From NCBI GenBank assembly GCA_003210155.1, contig QCNC01000003.1, positions 1-64,000 on the forward strand: a stretch of 64,000 bases of DNA, in the 5' to 3' direction. Below the pieces are notes generated by a model. The model searched no databases and had not been told where the DNA came from. It saw nothing but the letters and a program-made list of their open reading frames with translations. Origin of the DNA: Prochlorococcus sp. AG-424-E18. GTDB lineage: Bacteria; Cyanobacteriota; Cyanobacteriia; PCC-6307; Cyanobiaceae. Positions 17,007 through 28,025 of the stretch are shown one piece after another (positions within the stretch are counted from its first letter, which is position 1; the number at the start of each line of letters is the position of its first letter). The position numbers and the translations under genes were made by a program.

Positions 17007-17741
17007 TCATGAGGCACGAATCACACCTCTTTCAACTTGAGCTGGAACAATATCTAAGCAATCAAGTTCAGAGCAACATTTAAAATCATCCTCATAATCT
17101 CCAAGACTTGTCAATCTTTTGCCATGGGTTGCTGTTTTTAAACATTTCAAAATATCACTTTTCCAGACATCCCAAAGTGCCAAAGCAGCTTGTAATTCGT
17201 CATTGAGAATATTAATCTCGAAATCACAGTTCTGTTTTAGGTATGAGGCCAAAGCACCAGCAGCTAAAGAATCCTCAAGTGAATAAGAGCCTTCCCAACC
17301 ACTCCCAAGTATTAAAACATTTTCACTTTTTAATGAAATAATTTTTTCGGCAACTGCTTTCCTATTTGGGAGACCCATAGCAAATAAATGCTTAGCATTT
17401 TGAACTTTTTCCAATGATTTAGTCCCATTAGTCGTACTCATAAATAATCTTTTACCATTAACAACTTTTTTTGTAACTGATAAAGGAGAATTTCCCAAAT
17501 CAAAACCCTCAATCTTCTTTCCGCCTCTCTCTCCAAGCATAAGTCTCTTTTCAGCTTGCCACTTAATTGCAGATTCTTTTAATAAATCTAAATCTGCAAA
17601 AACTTGTATTGAATCAGCTCCATTTTTTAAAGCCCAAGAAATTGTGGTTGTAGCTCTTAAAACATCAATGACCACTGCAATGTCTGGACTTATTTCTGGA
17701 ACATCCTTTGCAACGTGATAATAAGTAAGATTAATAATCAA
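17007..17741 (-). CDS. comB: 2-phosphosulfolactate phosphatase (ComB) family protein
   Basis: 244 residues. Signature blocks AVVIDVLRATTTISWAL (22-38), LGERGGKKIEGFDLGNSP and STTNGTKSL are those of the ComB phosphatase family, first described in coenzyme M biosynthesis. Cyanobacteria have no coenzyme M, so the real substrate is probably another sulfolactate-type or unknown phosphoester. Start is TTG 17741, with AAGGAC almost touching it. Divergent from aroA across a 129-nt AT-rich spacer. Confidence 0.88.
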   Translation of the reverse strand: MIINLTYYHVAKDVPEISPDIAVVIDVLRATTTISWALKNGADSIQVFADLDLLKESAIKWQAEKRLMLGERGGKKIEGFDLGNSPLSVTKKVVNGKRLFMSTTNGTKSLEKVQNAKHLFAMGLPNRKAVAEKIISLKSENVLILGSGWEGSYSLEDSLAAGALASYLKQNCDFEINILNDELQAALALWDVWKSDILKCLKTATHGKRLTSLGDYEDDFKCCSELDCLDIVPAQVERGVIRAS

Positions 17742-17870
17742 GTCCTTTTTTTCTTCCTTTATTATAGAAAACAGTTACTTAATTTGATTATTTTTTTTTT
17801 AAAACAAACTTATTGATAATATATAACTAATTTGTTTTTACAGAAATCTTATCTATTATTTAATTTGAAA

Positions 17871-19181
17871 ATGAATAATATCCGCACAATAAAAGGTGGA
17901 GTTAATTTAAAAGGAAAAGTAAAAGTACCTGGAGATAAATCTATTTCTCATAGAGCTTTAATAATAGGAAGTATTGCTAAGGGTGAGACGACTATTGAGG
18001 GATTTTTACATTCTGAAGATCCACTTTCAACTGCTGATTGTCTTAGGAAATTAGGTGTAAACATACCAGAAATAAAAGAAAATGAGCCTTTTACGATTTC
18101 AGGATTGGGTCTTGATGGATTAAAAGAGCCCAAAGAAATTCTGAATTGTGGGAATTCGGGAACCACCATGAGATTATTAATGGGGTTACTTGCCGGTCAA
18201 GAAGGCAAGAATTTTATCTTAACAGGTGACATTTCTCTTAATGAAAGGCCAATGGGGAGAGTGGGCAAACCATTATCGTTGATGGGCGGCAAAATTTTTG
18301 GTAGAGAAAAAGGAAACAAAGCTCCAATCTCAATTGATGGGAATAAACTTAAAGGATGTGTTATAGGGACCCCTGTAGCGAGTGCTCAAGTAAAATCTGC
18401 AATCTTATTGGCAGGCCTCAAAGCTTCTGGAACCACTTCTGTTATTGAACCCGCATCTTCAAGGGATCATACTGAAAGAATGTTAAAAGCATTTGGAGCA
18501 GAAATCAGTATCAGAGGGGAGTTAGGAAGAAACGTAGTTATCAAGTCAGGGGGTAACTTAATTGGCCAGAGGATATTGATTCCTGGAGACATAAGCTCTG
18601 CTTCTTTTTGGATGATTGCTGCATCTATTGTTCCACATTCAGAGGTTTTAATTCAGAATGTCGGGTTAAATCCCACTAGAACAGGAATTTTAAATGTAAT
18701 GGATTCAATGGGGTGCAATTATGAAATTTTAGATAAATCGACTATTGCAGGTGAACCTATTGGATCTATTAAAGTAAAGTCTTCAGATAATTTAAGATCA
18801 TTCAATATTGAGGGAGATATTCTCCCAAAACTTATAGATGAAATTCCTATTCTTACTGTAGCTGCCTGTTTTTGTGATGGAGTTTCTGAAATTAAGGATG
18901 CACAAGAATTAAGAGTTAAGGAGACAGATCGATTAAAAGTCATGGCACGCCAGTTAAAAAAATTCGGTGCTGAAATAACAGAAAAAGAGGATGGGTTGAT
19001 TATTAATGGACAATCAAAATTTCATTCTGCGGAAGTAGACAGTGAAACAGATCATCGAGTAGCAATGAGTCTTGCTATTGCTTCACTTCTTGCCAAAGGT
19101 ACCTCAAAAATCATGAGAGCCGATGCAGCTAGTGTCTCGTATCCCACTTTTTGGGAAGAGCTGGCCAAACTAATTAACTAA
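17871..19181 (+). CDS. aroA: 3-phosphoshikimate 1-carboxyvinyltransferase (EPSP synthase)
   Basis: Shikimate pathway enzyme joining PEP and shikimate-3-phosphate. 436 residues from ATG 17871; the frame stays open to TTG 17832, but the extra residues are not conserved in the family. Motifs are [11 protein letters not shown] (19-29), GNSGTTMR (94-101), LNERPMGR (from about residue 123) and RVKETDRL (348-355). The Gly residue next to Thr in the GNSGTTMR loop is as in the class II, bacterial type. It is followed after 12 nt by the MnmC2-like gene, then glmU, probably in one operon. Confidence 0.96.
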   Translation: MNNIRTIKGGVNLKGKVKVPGDKSISHRALIIGSIAKGETTIEGFLHSEDPLSTADCLRKLGVNIPEIKENEPFTISGLGLDGLKEPKEILNCGNSGTTMRLLMGLLAGQEGKNFILTGDISLNERPMGRVGKPLSLMGGKIFGREKGNKAPISIDGNKLKGCVIGTPVASAQVKSAILLAGLKASGTTSVIEPASSRDHTERMLKAFGAEISIRGELGRNVVIKSGGNLIGQRILIPGDISSASFWMIAASIVPHSEVLIQNVGLNPTRTGILNVMDSMGCNYEILDKSTIAGEPIGSIKVKSSDNLRSFNIEGDILPKLIDEIPILTVAACFCDGVSEIKDAQELRVKETDRLKVMARQLKKFGAEITEKEDGLIINGQSKFHSAEVDSETDHRVAMSLAIASLLAKGTSKIMRADAASVSYPTFWEELAKLIN

Positions 19182-19193
19182 CCAAAAAAGTTT

Positions 19194-20099
19194 TTGTCTG
19201 AATTAATAGAAGTTTTAACTAAAGATGGTAGTTACTCTTTAAGAAGTGCGTTTTTTAAAGAAAACTTCCACAGTTTATTGGGCGCATTGGAGGAAACAAA
19301 GTCAAAGTTTACAGCTACTTCTAATTTGCAAAGATTTAAGGGGAAATCTCTTAATGTTTTGGATATATGTTTTGGTTTAGGGTACAATTCCGCTTCTTTA
19401 TTAGATGAATTAATCAAACAAAAATCGTATTTAAATTTGTATGCGTTGGAGATTGATAAAAAGCCTCTTGAATATTCGCTTAGAAATGAATCTTTTTTAA
19501 AATTATGGGCTCCAAAAGTCAAAACAATATTTGAATCACTTTATCGAAAACATTACTTTGAGGATCAATTTTTTAAGTGCAGTGTTTTGTGGGGTGATGC
19601 TAGAGAAAAAATCAACATTATTCCTTCATCTATTAAATTCGATCTGATTTATTTAGATGGTTTTTCTCCTCAAAAATGCCCACAAGTATGGACAATTGAA
19701 TTTTTATCTAAAGTCACAGAAAAGCTTAATTCTCAGGGTTATTTAATTACTTATTCTTCTTCAGCGGCAGTAAGAAAAACTTTAAGAAATATTGGATTAG
19801 AAATTTTTACTATTAAGCCAAGTTTTAAAAAGAGAACTTTTTGGAGTCAGGGAACTGTCGCAATATCAAAACTTGATAAGAATAAACTGAAACCTAATTT
19901 CAATTTTGAAAAGTTATCTTTAATGGAAGAGGAACATCTCTTAACTAAAGCTAGTATTCCATATAGGGATCAAGATTTAAACTCAAGTAAAGACGATATA
20001 ATCAAGAGAAGATTAGATGAGCAATTATTATCAAATCTATTATCTACAAATAAATGGAGAGAGAAGTGGGGAATGACGAAGTTATCCGTTAAGAGTTAG
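19194..20099 (+). CDS. SAM-dependent methyltransferase, MnmC2/DUF752-like (tRNA modification)
   Basis: 301 residues. LDICFGLGYNS (56-66) is the SAM-binding loop, ALEIDKKPLEYS (84-95) the ribose-binding acidic strand, and LIYLDGFSPQKCPQVWT (151-167) the MnmC2 signature. In enterobacteria MnmC2 methylates aminomethyl-uridine at the tRNA wobble position and is fused to an FAD oxidase; here only the methyltransferase half exists. Start is TTG 19194. Its C-terminal 50 residues are charged and variable. tRNA target is inferred from the family. Confidence 0.85.
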   Translation: MSELIEVLTKDGSYSLRSAFFKENFHSLLGALEETKSKFTATSNLQRFKGKSLNVLDICFGLGYNSASLLDELIKQKSYLNLYALEIDKKPLEYSLRNESFLKLWAPKVKTIFESLYRKHYFEDQFFKCSVLWGDAREKINIIPSSIKFDLIYLDGFSPQKCPQVWTIEFLSKVTEKLNSQGYLITYSSSAAVRKTLRNIGLEIFTIKPSFKKRTFWSQGTVAISKLDKNKLKPNFNFEKLSLMEEEHLLTKASIPYRDQDLNSSKDDIIKRRLDEQLLSNLLSTNKWREKWGMTKLSVKS

Positions 20100-20124
20100 A
20101 TTTAAATAAGGATTTCAAATAAAC

Positions 20125-21474
20125 ATGTTAAGTGTTGCAATATTAGCGGCAGGCAAGGGCACTAGGATGGAAAGCTCATTGCCAAAAGTTTTACATAAAA
20201 TTTCTGGCAAAAGTCTTCTACAAAGAGTAATTAATTCATGTGTCGAATTAAAACCTGATCAAATTTTCATAATTACTGGACACAAATCAAAAGAAGTACA
20301 AAAGTCAATCCCAAACGATAAAAAAATCCATTTTGTTATTCAAGAACCTCAATTAGGAACTGGTCATGCTATCCAGATACTTTGTAGAGATGTAAAAAAA
20401 CATGAAGGAAAACTTTTGGTACTTAACGGCGATGTGCCACTCATTAGGCCCAGCACTCTAAAAAGACTTTTATACTTACACGATTCAAAAAATGCTGATG
20501 TTTCATTAATTACTACAAAAAAAACAAATCCCCATGGATATGGCAGAGTTTTTCTGAAGGGGGATTTTATAGAGAGAATTGTTGAAGAAAAAGATTGCAA
20601 TAATCTAGAAATAGAAAATCAATTAATAAATGCAGGTGTTTACTGTTTTAACTGGAGTAACTTGTCAGCAATAATTAATAACTTGCAAAGCAATAATAAT
20701 CAAAAAGAGATTTACTTAACAGATACAATATCTTTGCTAAAAAATTCCTTAAGCCTCGAGGTAAAGGATAATGGAGAGCTTCAAGGAATTAATAACAGAA
20801 TTCAATTATCAAAGTGCGAGGAAAGTTTTCAGAATTCAATTAAGGAAAAGCATATGCTTAATGGTGTAACTTTTATAAATAAAGCAAGTTGTTCAATTAG
20901 TGAAGAAGCTGAAATTGGAAAGGATGTAGTTATAGAAGCTAATTCACACATAAGAGGAAATACCAAAATAAATAGTAATTGCATTATCGGACCAAATACT
21001 TTTATTGAGGATTCTAATGTGGGATTAAATTGTGAAATTTCAAACTCTACTGTTTATGCCTCTCAGATAATGGAATCTATAAAAATTGGCCCTTATAGTC
21101 ATATAAGACCTAATTCAAAGATATCTTCCTTTAGCAAAATAGGTAATTTTGTTGAAATCAAAAATAGTCAATTAGAGGAAGGATCGAAAGTAAACCACTT
21201 AAGTTATATTGGCGATTCTATTATTGGAAGATCTACAAATATTGGAGCAGGTACTATTACAGCAAATTTTGATGGTCAGAAAAAACATCAAACAAAAATT
21301 GGTAAAAATTCCAGTATTGGTGCAAATACAGTTTTTGTTGCGCCAATAAATCTCGGTGAATCAGTTACAACAGGTGCTGGTTCAGTGATCACAAAAGACT
21401 CCAAAGATAATTCACTAGCAATCTCAAGAACTAAGCAAGTAAATATAGAAAATTGGGAAAGAAAGAAATCCTGA
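20125..21474 (+). CDS. glmU: Bifunctional UDP-GlcNAc pyrophosphorylase/glucosamine-1-P acetyltransferase
   Basis: Makes UDP-GlcNAc for peptidoglycan and lipopolysaccharide. 449 residues. The N-terminal uridylyltransferase domain has [18 protein letters not shown] (7-24), QLGTGHA and LNGDVPLI. From about residue 250 a left-handed beta-helix of I-G-x-x-x-x hexapeptide repeats carries the acetyltransferase site, with VNHLSYIGD (His) and [13 protein letters not shown]. It converges on murF with one base between stop codons. Confidence 0.96.
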   Translation: MLSVAILAAGKGTRMESSLPKVLHKISGKSLLQRVINSCVELKPDQIFIITGHKSKEVQKSIPNDKKIHFVIQEPQLGTGHAIQILCRDVKKHEGKLLVLNGDVPLIRPSTLKRLLYLHDSKNADVSLITTKKTNPHGYGRVFLKGDFIERIVEEKDCNNLEIENQLINAGVYCFNWSNLSAIINNLQSNNNQKEIYLTDTISLLKNSLSLEVKDNGELQGINNRIQLSKCEESFQNSIKEKHMLNGVTFINKASCSISEEAEIGKDVVIEANSHIRGNTKINSNCIIGPNTFIEDSNVGLNCEISNSTVYASQIMESIKIGPYSHIRPNSKISSFSKIGNFVEIKNSQLEEGSKVNHLSYIGDSIIGRSTNIGAGTITANFDGQKKHQTKIGKNSSIGANTVFVAPINLGESVTTGAGSVITKDSKDNSLAISRTKQVNIENWERKKS

Positions 21475-21475
21475 T

Positions 21476-22849
21476 CTAATTAATTAATTCAATAATTTTT
21501 TCAAGTTGCCAACATCTGCTCCCTTTTATAAGAATAGAATCACCTTTTTTTGTTGATTTGTTTATCTCTTTAGGTACATCTTTAATATTATTTAAAACTA
21601 AAAATTTTTTCTTATCCTTTAGGTACTTGGTGTAAATTTTTTCAACTTTTTTTTCGCAAATAAATAAACACTTTTCTATGTCTGAATTATTTATTAAGTT
21701 AAATATTTCTTTATGATAATTTTCAGATTCTTCTCCCAGTTCTTGCATACTTCCAAATATGAAGAATTTATTTCTCGGTTTTCCAATCAGGTTTTTAATA
21801 CATGCTTTTACCGACTCTGGCGAAGCATTATATGATTCATCGTATATTGTTGTTTTTACTGATTTAAGAATTTTATTCCTTCCATCTAAACTTACAAAAT
21901 CAAATTTATTAAAACTTTCAAAATCAATGCCTAGCTCTTTAGCAACTGCATAAGCAAATAAGAAATTCGAAGCATTATGAAGTCCCTCAAATGAAATTTC
22001 AAAGGTATTTTCTTCAATTAAAATTGTTTTGTTCGAAGGACTATAAAATCCGCTCATATTATCATCTTTCTTAAAACTCTCCTTTTGACTTTCTATATTT
22101 AGTAGTTTTACTTTTATCACTCTACCTTTCCAAAATTCTTTTAAAGTTCTTTCTAGGAACGGATCATTTGCTGGAATTATCACAACTCCTTCTGGATTTA
22201 AGAACTTACTAATTTCACACTTTGCATGAGTTATATTTTTTTTCGAGCCTAACAATCCAATATGCGCTGAGCCAATGTTAGTAATAACTGCAATATCAGG
22301 TTCACTATATTTAGATAAATTCTCGATCTGGCCAAGACCTCTCATCCCCATCTCAAGAACTAAAACTTTATCTTCTTCATCTGTAGCAAGGATAGTAAGA
22401 GCAACTCCAATCTCATTATTGAAATTTGCATGAGATAATTTAATTCTTCCAAGTTTATTTAAAACTCCTCCAATCATTTCTTTTGTTGTTGTTTTACCCA
22501 CCGAGCCAGTAATTGCAACAACAGGAATGTTTAATTTTTTTCTTTTAAGCAATGCTAATTTCTGAAATGCCTCTGTTGTGTCATTTACAACCCAATAGGG
22601 AAAATTACTAGGAAGTAATCTCTGCATCCCTTCTTTAATTACTACTGATTTAACTCCTTTATTTAAAACCTCTGGAAGAAAACTATGTCCATCAAAATTT
22701 TTACCCTTGATAGCTATAAAAAGATCATTTTTTAATAAAGTTCTACTATCAATACTTATATTCTTAAAATTTAAAGAATCTTTTTTCCCCTCGCTCAGAT
22801 TTCTAATATCCCCCAAAACATCGTTTAATTCTGATAAAGAGAATTCCAT
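21476..22849 (-). CDS. murF: UDP-MurNAc-tripeptide--D-Ala-D-Ala ligase
   Basis: Cytoplasmic Mur ligase adding D-Ala-D-Ala to the peptidoglycan precursor. 457 residues. It shows an N-terminal substrate domain with SIDSRT (32-37), the ATP loop TGSVGKTTTK (114-123), and the central HxNFNNEIGV block typical of MurF. The C-terminal domain has DESYNASPES and GSMQELG. The gene lies 12 nt downstream of glgA on the same strand. Confidence 0.95.
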   Translation of the reverse strand: MEFSLSELNDVLGDIRNLSEGKKDSLNFKNISIDSRTLLKNDLFIAIKGKNFDGHSFLPEVLNKGVKSVVIKEGMQRLLPSNFPYWVVNDTTEAFQKLALLKRKKLNIPVVAITGSVGKTTTKEMIGGVLNKLGRIKLSHANFNNEIGVALTILATDEEDKVLVLEMGMRGLGQIENLSKYSEPDIAVITNIGSAHIGLLGSKKNITHAKCEISKFLNPEGVVIIPANDPFLERTLKEFWKGRVIKVKLLNIESQKESFKKDDNMSGFYSPSNKTILIEENTFEISFEGLHNASNFLFAYAVAKELGIDFESFNKFDFVSLDGRNKILKSVKTTIYDESYNASPESVKACIKNLIGKPRNKFFIFGSMQELGEESENYHKEIFNLINNSDIEKCLFICEKKVEKIYTKYLKDKKKFLVLNNIKDVPKEINKSTKKGDSILIKGSRCWQLEKIIELIN

Positions 22850-22861
22850 TAAAAATTTAAG

Positions 22862-24313
22862 TCATACTTTTTTTAAAGATGGATCAGCTGATTGTCCATA
22901 AGAAAATTTCTGAACTTCAGCAACATCTGGTGATGGTTCCTTTATTCCGCAAACATCCTTGTACATAATTTCGTATTCAAGAGCCGATCTTTGCCAACTA
23001 AACTCTTGGCTCATAGCTCTTTTTTGTAGTAATTCCCAACTATCTTTATGCCTAAAGGCTTCCCAAGACCTTACTAAAGAAGTATAGAAATCTATAGGTT
23101 CAAAGCGATCAAAGCAAAAACCTGTACCACTATTATTTTCTGGATCATGAGGTAAAACTGTATCAACTAAACCTCCAACTCGCCTTACTATTGGAATAGA
23201 GCCATATCTCATAGCCAGGAGTTGACTAATACCACAAGGTTCAAATCTGCTGGGCATTAAGAATGCATCAGATCCGCCATAAATAAGCCTTGATAAAGAG
23301 TCATCATATGTAAGAAATACTGAAAATCTTCCTGGATAATCTAATGCCAGTTGCCATAATCCAGACTCTAAATATCTATCCCCAGTCCCTAAAACAGCTA
23401 TTTGAGAATCTGTATAGGCTAAAAGTCTTCTTGAAACTTGTAGAAGTAAGTCAACCCCTTTCTGATCAACTAACCTACTAACCATACCTAAGAGATATTT
23501 TTTAGGATTAACTTCAAGACCCATTTCTCTCTGCAGAATTTTCTTATTTTCTAGCCTATTTTCTAAATTCTTAATACTAAATTTTGCGGGTAAAACTGGA
23601 TCTTTTGCTGGATTCCATTCATCAAGATCTATGCCATTAAGAATTCCCCTTAATTTACCTGAAATATAATTAAGTAATCCTTCAAGACTTTCCCCGTATT
23701 CATGGGTTTTAATTTCATCTGCATAAGTCGGAGAAACAGCATTAACTCTATCTGCATACAACATTGCTGCAGCCATTGTGTGGTCTCCATGCATATACCA
23801 AGGACACCAAGTCATTTTTTCTAGTTTCCATCTCCAAGGGCCTTGATATTTTAAATTATGAATTGTGAAGACAGTGCTAATTTCGGGGTCCTGATGCATC
23901 CACACAGGAATCATGCCAGTATGCCAATCATGGCAATGGAGAACTTGAGGTTTCCAACAATTCCAGGCAAATTCTGCAGTGGCACTTGCAAAAAATGTAA
24001 ACCGCCAGTCCTCATTTTCGCCTCCGTATATTTGGTCAGAGTCAAATGTTGGATGACCCACTAGGTAAATCACATAACTATGAATGGGATGTTTTGCTTC
24101 ATATACGGCGAAATCAGTGCCCATTGTATTTGCTCTAAAGACTGGTTCATTAGATACCTCTAAAAGACTCCACAATTTTCCATATCCTGGAATTATTACC
24201 CTTACATCGTGACCAAGTTTTATCAAAGATGGAGGTAACGAACCAACCACATCTCCCATACCTCCAACTTTGATCATTGGAGCACATTCAGCAGCGGCAA
24301 GAAGAATTCTCAT
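22862..24313 (-). CDS. glgA: Glycogen synthase
   Basis: Transfers glucose from ADP-glucose to glycogen; GT5 family, 483 residues. KVGGMGD (15-21) binds ADP-glucose, [10 protein letters not shown] and [10 protein letters not shown] are N-terminal GT5 blocks, and [17 protein letters not shown] carries the conserved catalytic-site Glu. It is part of the reverse run menD-menB-glgA-murF. Works with glgB at 51.5 kb in carbon storage. Confidence 0.96.
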   Translation of the reverse strand: MRILLAAAECAPMIKVGGMGDVVGSLPPSLIKLGHDVRVIIPGYGKLWSLLEVSNEPVFRANTMGTDFAVYEAKHPIHSYVIYLVGHPTFDSDQIYGGENEDWRFTFFASATAEFAWNCWKPQVLHCHDWHTGMIPVWMHQDPEISTVFTIHNLKYQGPWRWKLEKMTWCPWYMHGDHTMAAAMLYADRVNAVSPTYADEIKTHEYGESLEGLLNYISGKLRGILNGIDLDEWNPAKDPVLPAKFSIKNLENRLENKKILQREMGLEVNPKKYLLGMVSRLVDQKGVDLLLQVSRRLLAYTDSQIAVLGTGDRYLESGLWQLALDYPGRFSVFLTYDDSLSRLIYGGSDAFLMPSRFEPCGISQLLAMRYGSIPIVRRVGGLVDTVLPHDPENNSGTGFCFDRFEPIDFYTSLVRSWEAFRHKDSWELLQKRAMSQEFSWQRSALEYEIMYKDVCGIKEPSPDVAEVQKFSYGQSADPSLKKV

Positions 24314-24348
24314 TGATAATTATTTAAAAAGTTCTTTTGAAAAATAAA

Positions 24349-25206
24349 CTAAGGTGTCCATTTATGGTCAGAAAAGTCTGGTGGACGCTTTTCGAGAAAG
24401 GCATCTCTACCTTCTTGAGCTTCTTCAGTCGAATAGAATAATTGGGTTGTGTATCCAGATAATTCTTGAATACCAGCAATCCCATCACTCTCTGCATTGA
24501 ATGAAGCTTTAAGAATACGAATAGCAGTTGGACTATTTCGTAAAATCTCTCTTGCCCAGATTACACCCTCAGCTTCTAATTCTTCAATCTTTGTAATTGC
24601 ATTTATCAAGCCCATCTTAAGAGCTTCCTTGGAATTATATTTTCTACATAAAAACCAAATTTCTTTTGCTTTTCTTTGACCAACAAGTCTCGCTAAATAA
24701 CTAGATCCAAAACCCGCGTCAAAACTACCAACTCTTGGACCTGTTTGACCAAATATTGCATTTTCAGAAGCAATACTTAAATCACAAATTAAATGAAGTA
24801 CCTGGCCTCCTCCAATTGCAAAGCCAGGAACTAAGGCAATAACAACTTTAGGCAAACTTCTTATTAATCTTTGAAGTTCAAGTACATTTAATCGCTGCTT
24901 ACCTTCATCATTTTTATATCCATTCTCACCTCTTACACTCTGATCACCTCCAGAGCAAAAAGAAAAAATACCTTTCTTGTCAGGTCCCGCCCCTGTAAAG
25001 AGAACTACGCCAATATTTTCATCATTTCTTACGATATTAAATGCGTTAATGAGTTCATCTACAGTTTGTGGCCTAAATGCATTTCTTTTTTCAGGCCGAT
25101 TAATTGCAATTCTCGCAATTCCCTCATCTGATTTGTGAAACAATATATCTTCATAAGATTTGCATTCTGACCAATTTAAAGTTGTTTTACCGGGTAATAC
25201 TTGCAT
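24349..25206 (-). CDS. menB: 1,4-dihydroxy-2-naphthoyl-CoA synthase
   Basis: Crotonase-fold enzyme closing the naphthoate ring in phylloquinone synthesis, the quinone of photosystem I. 285 residues. SGGDQSVRG (84-92), [13 protein letters not shown] with its oxyanion glycines, and [19 protein letters not shown] (with the MenB-specific Asp) are present. The product is the next step after MenD and MenC/E, and menD is directly upstream (35 nt). Confidence 0.96.
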   Translation of the reverse strand: MQVLPGKTTLNWSECKSYEDILFHKSDEGIARIAINRPEKRNAFRPQTVDELINAFNIVRNDENIGVVLFTGAGPDKKGIFSFCSGGDQSVRGENGYKNDEGKQRLNVLELQRLIRSLPKVVIALVPGFAIGGGQVLHLICDLSIASENAIFGQTGPRVGSFDAGFGSSYLARLVGQRKAKEIWFLCRKYNSKEALKMGLINAITKIEELEAEGVIWAREILRNSPTAIRILKASFNAESDGIAGIQELSGYTTQLFYSTEEAQEGRDAFLEKRPPDFSDHKWTP

Positions 25207-25241
25207 GAAACCTAATTATTCAAAAAAAGAAAATGATAAAT

Positions 25242-27005
25242 TTAAATGCCAATTATTTTTTCTAGCAGGGCATTTTTTTCACAAATTTCATTTTCTGGAT
25301 CAATATCAACTTTAATTATTACAGATTTCTTGATAGAAATGCTCCAATCGAATGCCTCTCGTAATTTTTTAAAATTTGCCACACTCTTAAAGTTTACTTG
25401 ATAGCCCTCTGCAAGTTTTGACCAGTTTATTTCTTTTGGCATAAGAAAAAGTTTTTTTAATTCATTTTCTTTTAAATTTTCTTTATAAATACGATTAAAT
25501 ATATTTCCTCCATTATTATTTATCAAAAGAATTGTCAAATTCATCTCGATTGAATTTTCAATCAGCCAACCATTTATATCATGGATAAAAGCCAAATCTC
25601 CAGTCACAAGAAGTAGAGGATGTTTAATTCTAGAAATACCTAATGCAAGAGATAAAGTGCCGTCTATGCCGGAAGCTCCTCTAAAACTGAAACAATTTCT
25701 TGTTAAAGTACCATTCTCAGAAAATGTAAGCCAATCTCTAATCGGGCTACTCGCGGAGAGCATTATGGGATTTTCAGCTGGCCAAAGTTTTGGAACAAGA
25801 TTTGCAAGCATATACTCAGTAATTTGATTATCTTGGGTAATTTGCTCTTTTAAAATTTCTTTAATCTGCTCGCCTTCCTCTATTAAATCTTGAGCCATCG
25901 GAGTAAGAGACTTTTTGTTTTTTTCGTTAATTGATAATTCTTCAAACAATAGAGTAGTAAAATTTGATAGCCCAAAATCATATTCAAATGATTTTTTTAT
26001 AGGGTCCAATTTTCTAAAGTTTTTTTCTTTTATAAGAATTTGTATCCCTTCAAAGGTTGTTAAAAAATTCTCTAAATCAATTGAGGATGACATAGGGCCA
26101 AGTCTCAAAAGTTGATGACAATTTACTGAATTTTTATTTTTTCTTAAGACTAATTCCCAATTAACAACTAAACCTCTCAAATCAGAACAAACGCCTGAAA
26201 CAGGATCAGCAAATACTGGCCAACCAGTAATTTCTTGTAATTTCTCTAAAGATTTATTGAAAGAAGTTAAATCATTTATGGAACCTTGATAGGGGCCTAC
26301 CAAAATAATGCCGGATTCATCTAAATTTAAACTTTTTGAAATTTCTAAGAATTTGTTTTTATCAGACTTTATTTCAACCTCCTGAAATATGTATTTTTTC
26401 TTTAAATAAATTCTCTCAAAAACCTCTAAAACATTTTTTTTATTTAAAAATGAAATAGCTAAAGGCTTATCAATAGGAATATTTAAATGAATAGGACCAG
26501 GAAAGCTTGATATTTGTTTCTCAGTAATTCGAACTAAATTTAAGATTTCATTTTCTTGTGTTTCATGAAGTCCATTTAGATTTGTACTTAAAACTCTTCT
26601 GCAGACTGAACTCAAAAAATTTTCTTGATTTACTGTTTGATTAGCGCCACAATCTTTTAATTTTAAGGGTCTATCAGCAGTAAGAAATATAATACCTTTA
26701 CAAGATCGGTCTGCCTCAACCGCTGCTGGCAATAAGTTACTTACGGCAGTCCCAGAAGTAGTAATTACTAGAGAAAGATTACCCGATGCAGCAGAAATCC
26801 CAAGAGAGTGAAATCCTGCAGATCTCTCATCTATTGAATTGAAAATATTTACCAGTCCTAATTTATTTAATTCTCCAGCAGCTATTGCTAAAGGTGCTGA
26901 TCTACTACCAGGACATAGTATTAAATTTTGAACTCCTATTTTTATAAGAAGATTCAAAAGTTGTAAACTTCTAAGAAAATTTTGGCATTCAATAGATGAT
27001 GTCAT
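25242..27005 (-). CDS. menD: SEPHCHC synthase (MenD)
   Basis: Thiamine-diphosphate enzyme joining isochorismate and 2-oxoglutarate in phylloquinone synthesis. 587 residues. [11 protein letters not shown] (30-40) and [13 protein letters not shown] (57-69, with catalytic Glu60) open the protein. [17 protein letters not shown] (82-98) follows. The cofactor-binding block [12 protein letters not shown] with LLINNNGG lies in the C-terminal third. Same strand and order as menB, so they probably share a transcript. Divergent from lepB by 49 nt. Confidence 0.96.
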   Translation of the reverse strand: MTSSIECQNFLRSLQLLNLLIKIGVQNLILCPGSRSAPLAIAAGELNKLGLVNIFNSIDERSAGFHSLGISAASGNLSLVITTSGTAVSNLLPAAVEADRSCKGIIFLTADRPLKLKDCGANQTVNQENFLSSVCRRVLSTNLNGLHETQENEILNLVRITEKQISSFPGPIHLNIPIDKPLAISFLNKKNVLEVFERIYLKKKYIFQEVEIKSDKNKFLEISKSLNLDESGIILVGPYQGSINDLTSFNKSLEKLQEITGWPVFADPVSGVCSDLRGLVVNWELVLRKNKNSVNCHQLLRLGPMSSSIDLENFLTTFEGIQILIKEKNFRKLDPIKKSFEYDFGLSNFTTLLFEELSINEKNKKSLTPMAQDLIEEGEQIKEILKEQITQDNQITEYMLANLVPKLWPAENPIMLSASSPIRDWLTFSENGTLTRNCFSFRGASGIDGTLSLALGISRIKHPLLLVTGDLAFIHDINGWLIENSIEMNLTILLINNNGGNIFNRIYKENLKENELKKLFLMPKEINWSKLAEGYQVNFKSVANFKKLREAFDWSISIKKSVIIKVDIDPENEICEKNALLEKIIGI

Positions 27006-27054
27006 AATTTATATAAATGCTTTGGAATTTCCTTATAACTGAATTAAATAAAAC

Positions 27055-27633
27055 ATGTCTACAACACAAGAAAAAAGAAATTCAATACTAAATGATTTAA
27101 AAAATCTTTTAATCTGGATATCTATTGCTTTAATTATACGATGGCAGGTTATAGAACCAAGATGGATCCCATCCGGTTCAATGCTTCCAACTCTTCAAAT
27201 ACAAGATAAAATTCTTGTTGAGAAAGTAACACCCAAAATTACATCCAAATCAAATCTCTCAAAATTAAAAAATAAAATAGTTGTTTTTAACGTTCCCGAA
27301 CAATTAATTAATGCTGGTTATGAAGCAGATACTGCACTAATAAAAAGAGTAATTGGAATACCTGGAGACAAGGTAGAAGTAAGAGACGGTAACCTTTACT
27401 TAAATGATATCGCTCAAGAAAATTACGTTTTTGACAAAAACATTAATTATTCTATAGGGCCTTTTATTGTTCCAGAAGAGTCATTATGGGTGATGGGAGA
27501 TAATAGAAATAACAGTATGGACTCACATATTTGGGGATTTTTACCCTATGAAAAGGTTATTGGTAAGGCTATTTTTAGATATTGGCCCTTTAATAAAATT
27601 GGACCTATTCGGTTCCCTGCCCTTAATAATTAA
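27055..27633 (+). CDS. lepB: Signal peptidase I
   Basis: Membrane serine protease removing signal peptides from exported and thylakoid-lumen proteins. 192 residues. One N-terminal membrane helix (about 15-32) precedes PSGSMLPTL with nucleophile Ser42. ALIKRVIGIPGD has the general-base Lys97, and GDNRNNSMDSHIWG (148-161) is the closing signature. All catalytic elements are intact. Confidence 0.96.
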   Translation: MSTTQEKRNSILNDLKNLLIWISIALIIRWQVIEPRWIPSGSMLPTLQIQDKILVEKVTPKITSKSNLSKLKNKIVVFNVPEQLINAGYEADTALIKRVIGIPGDKVEVRDGNLYLNDIAQENYVFDKNINYSIGPFIVPEESLWVMGDNRNNSMDSHIWGFLPYEKVIGKAIFRYWPFNKIGPIRFPALNN

Positions 27634-27684
27634 AATTAATGGGTACGTGATGTTGTAAGGTTTTTATATCTTGAAGTTGTAGAA

Positions 27685-28020
27685 ATGTTTAATCCAGAAT
27701 TTCTTGCTACTGAAAATAATGATCCAAATGATGAGAATGACTTAATCCAATATTTACAAAAACAATCTCCTGAAGTTTTGCAAAGAGTAGCAAAATCAGC
27801 TAGTGAAGATATTCAAGAAATTATTAGACATAATGTTCAAGGTCTTCTTGGAATGCTTCCTTCAGATCAATTTGATGTAAAAATAACATCTTCAAAAGAC
27901 AACATTGCTAATTTACTATCTTCAGCAATGATGACGGGATATTTCTTAAGACAAATGGAGCAAAGAAAAGAGCTGGAACAAACTCTTAAAAATGATGAAA
28001 ACATGTCTATTGAAGAATAA
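27685..28020 (+). CDS. DUF760 protein
   Basis: 111-residue soluble protein of a family shared by cyanobacteria and plastids. The order is an acidic N-terminus, then a helical core with VQGLLGMLPSDQFDVKI (about 55-71) and SSAMMTGYFLRQMEQR (about 82-97), the characteristic part. Function is unknown. Spacer from lepB is 51 nt, so co-transcription is possible. Converges on the DUF4336 gene with 5 nt between. Confidence 0.85.
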   Translation: MFNPEFLATENNDPNDENDLIQYLQKQSPEVLQRVAKSASEDIQEIIRHNVQGLLGMLPSDQFDVKITSSKDNIANLLSSAMMTGYFLRQMEQRKELEQTLKNDENMSIEE

Positions 28021-28025
28021 TAGTT

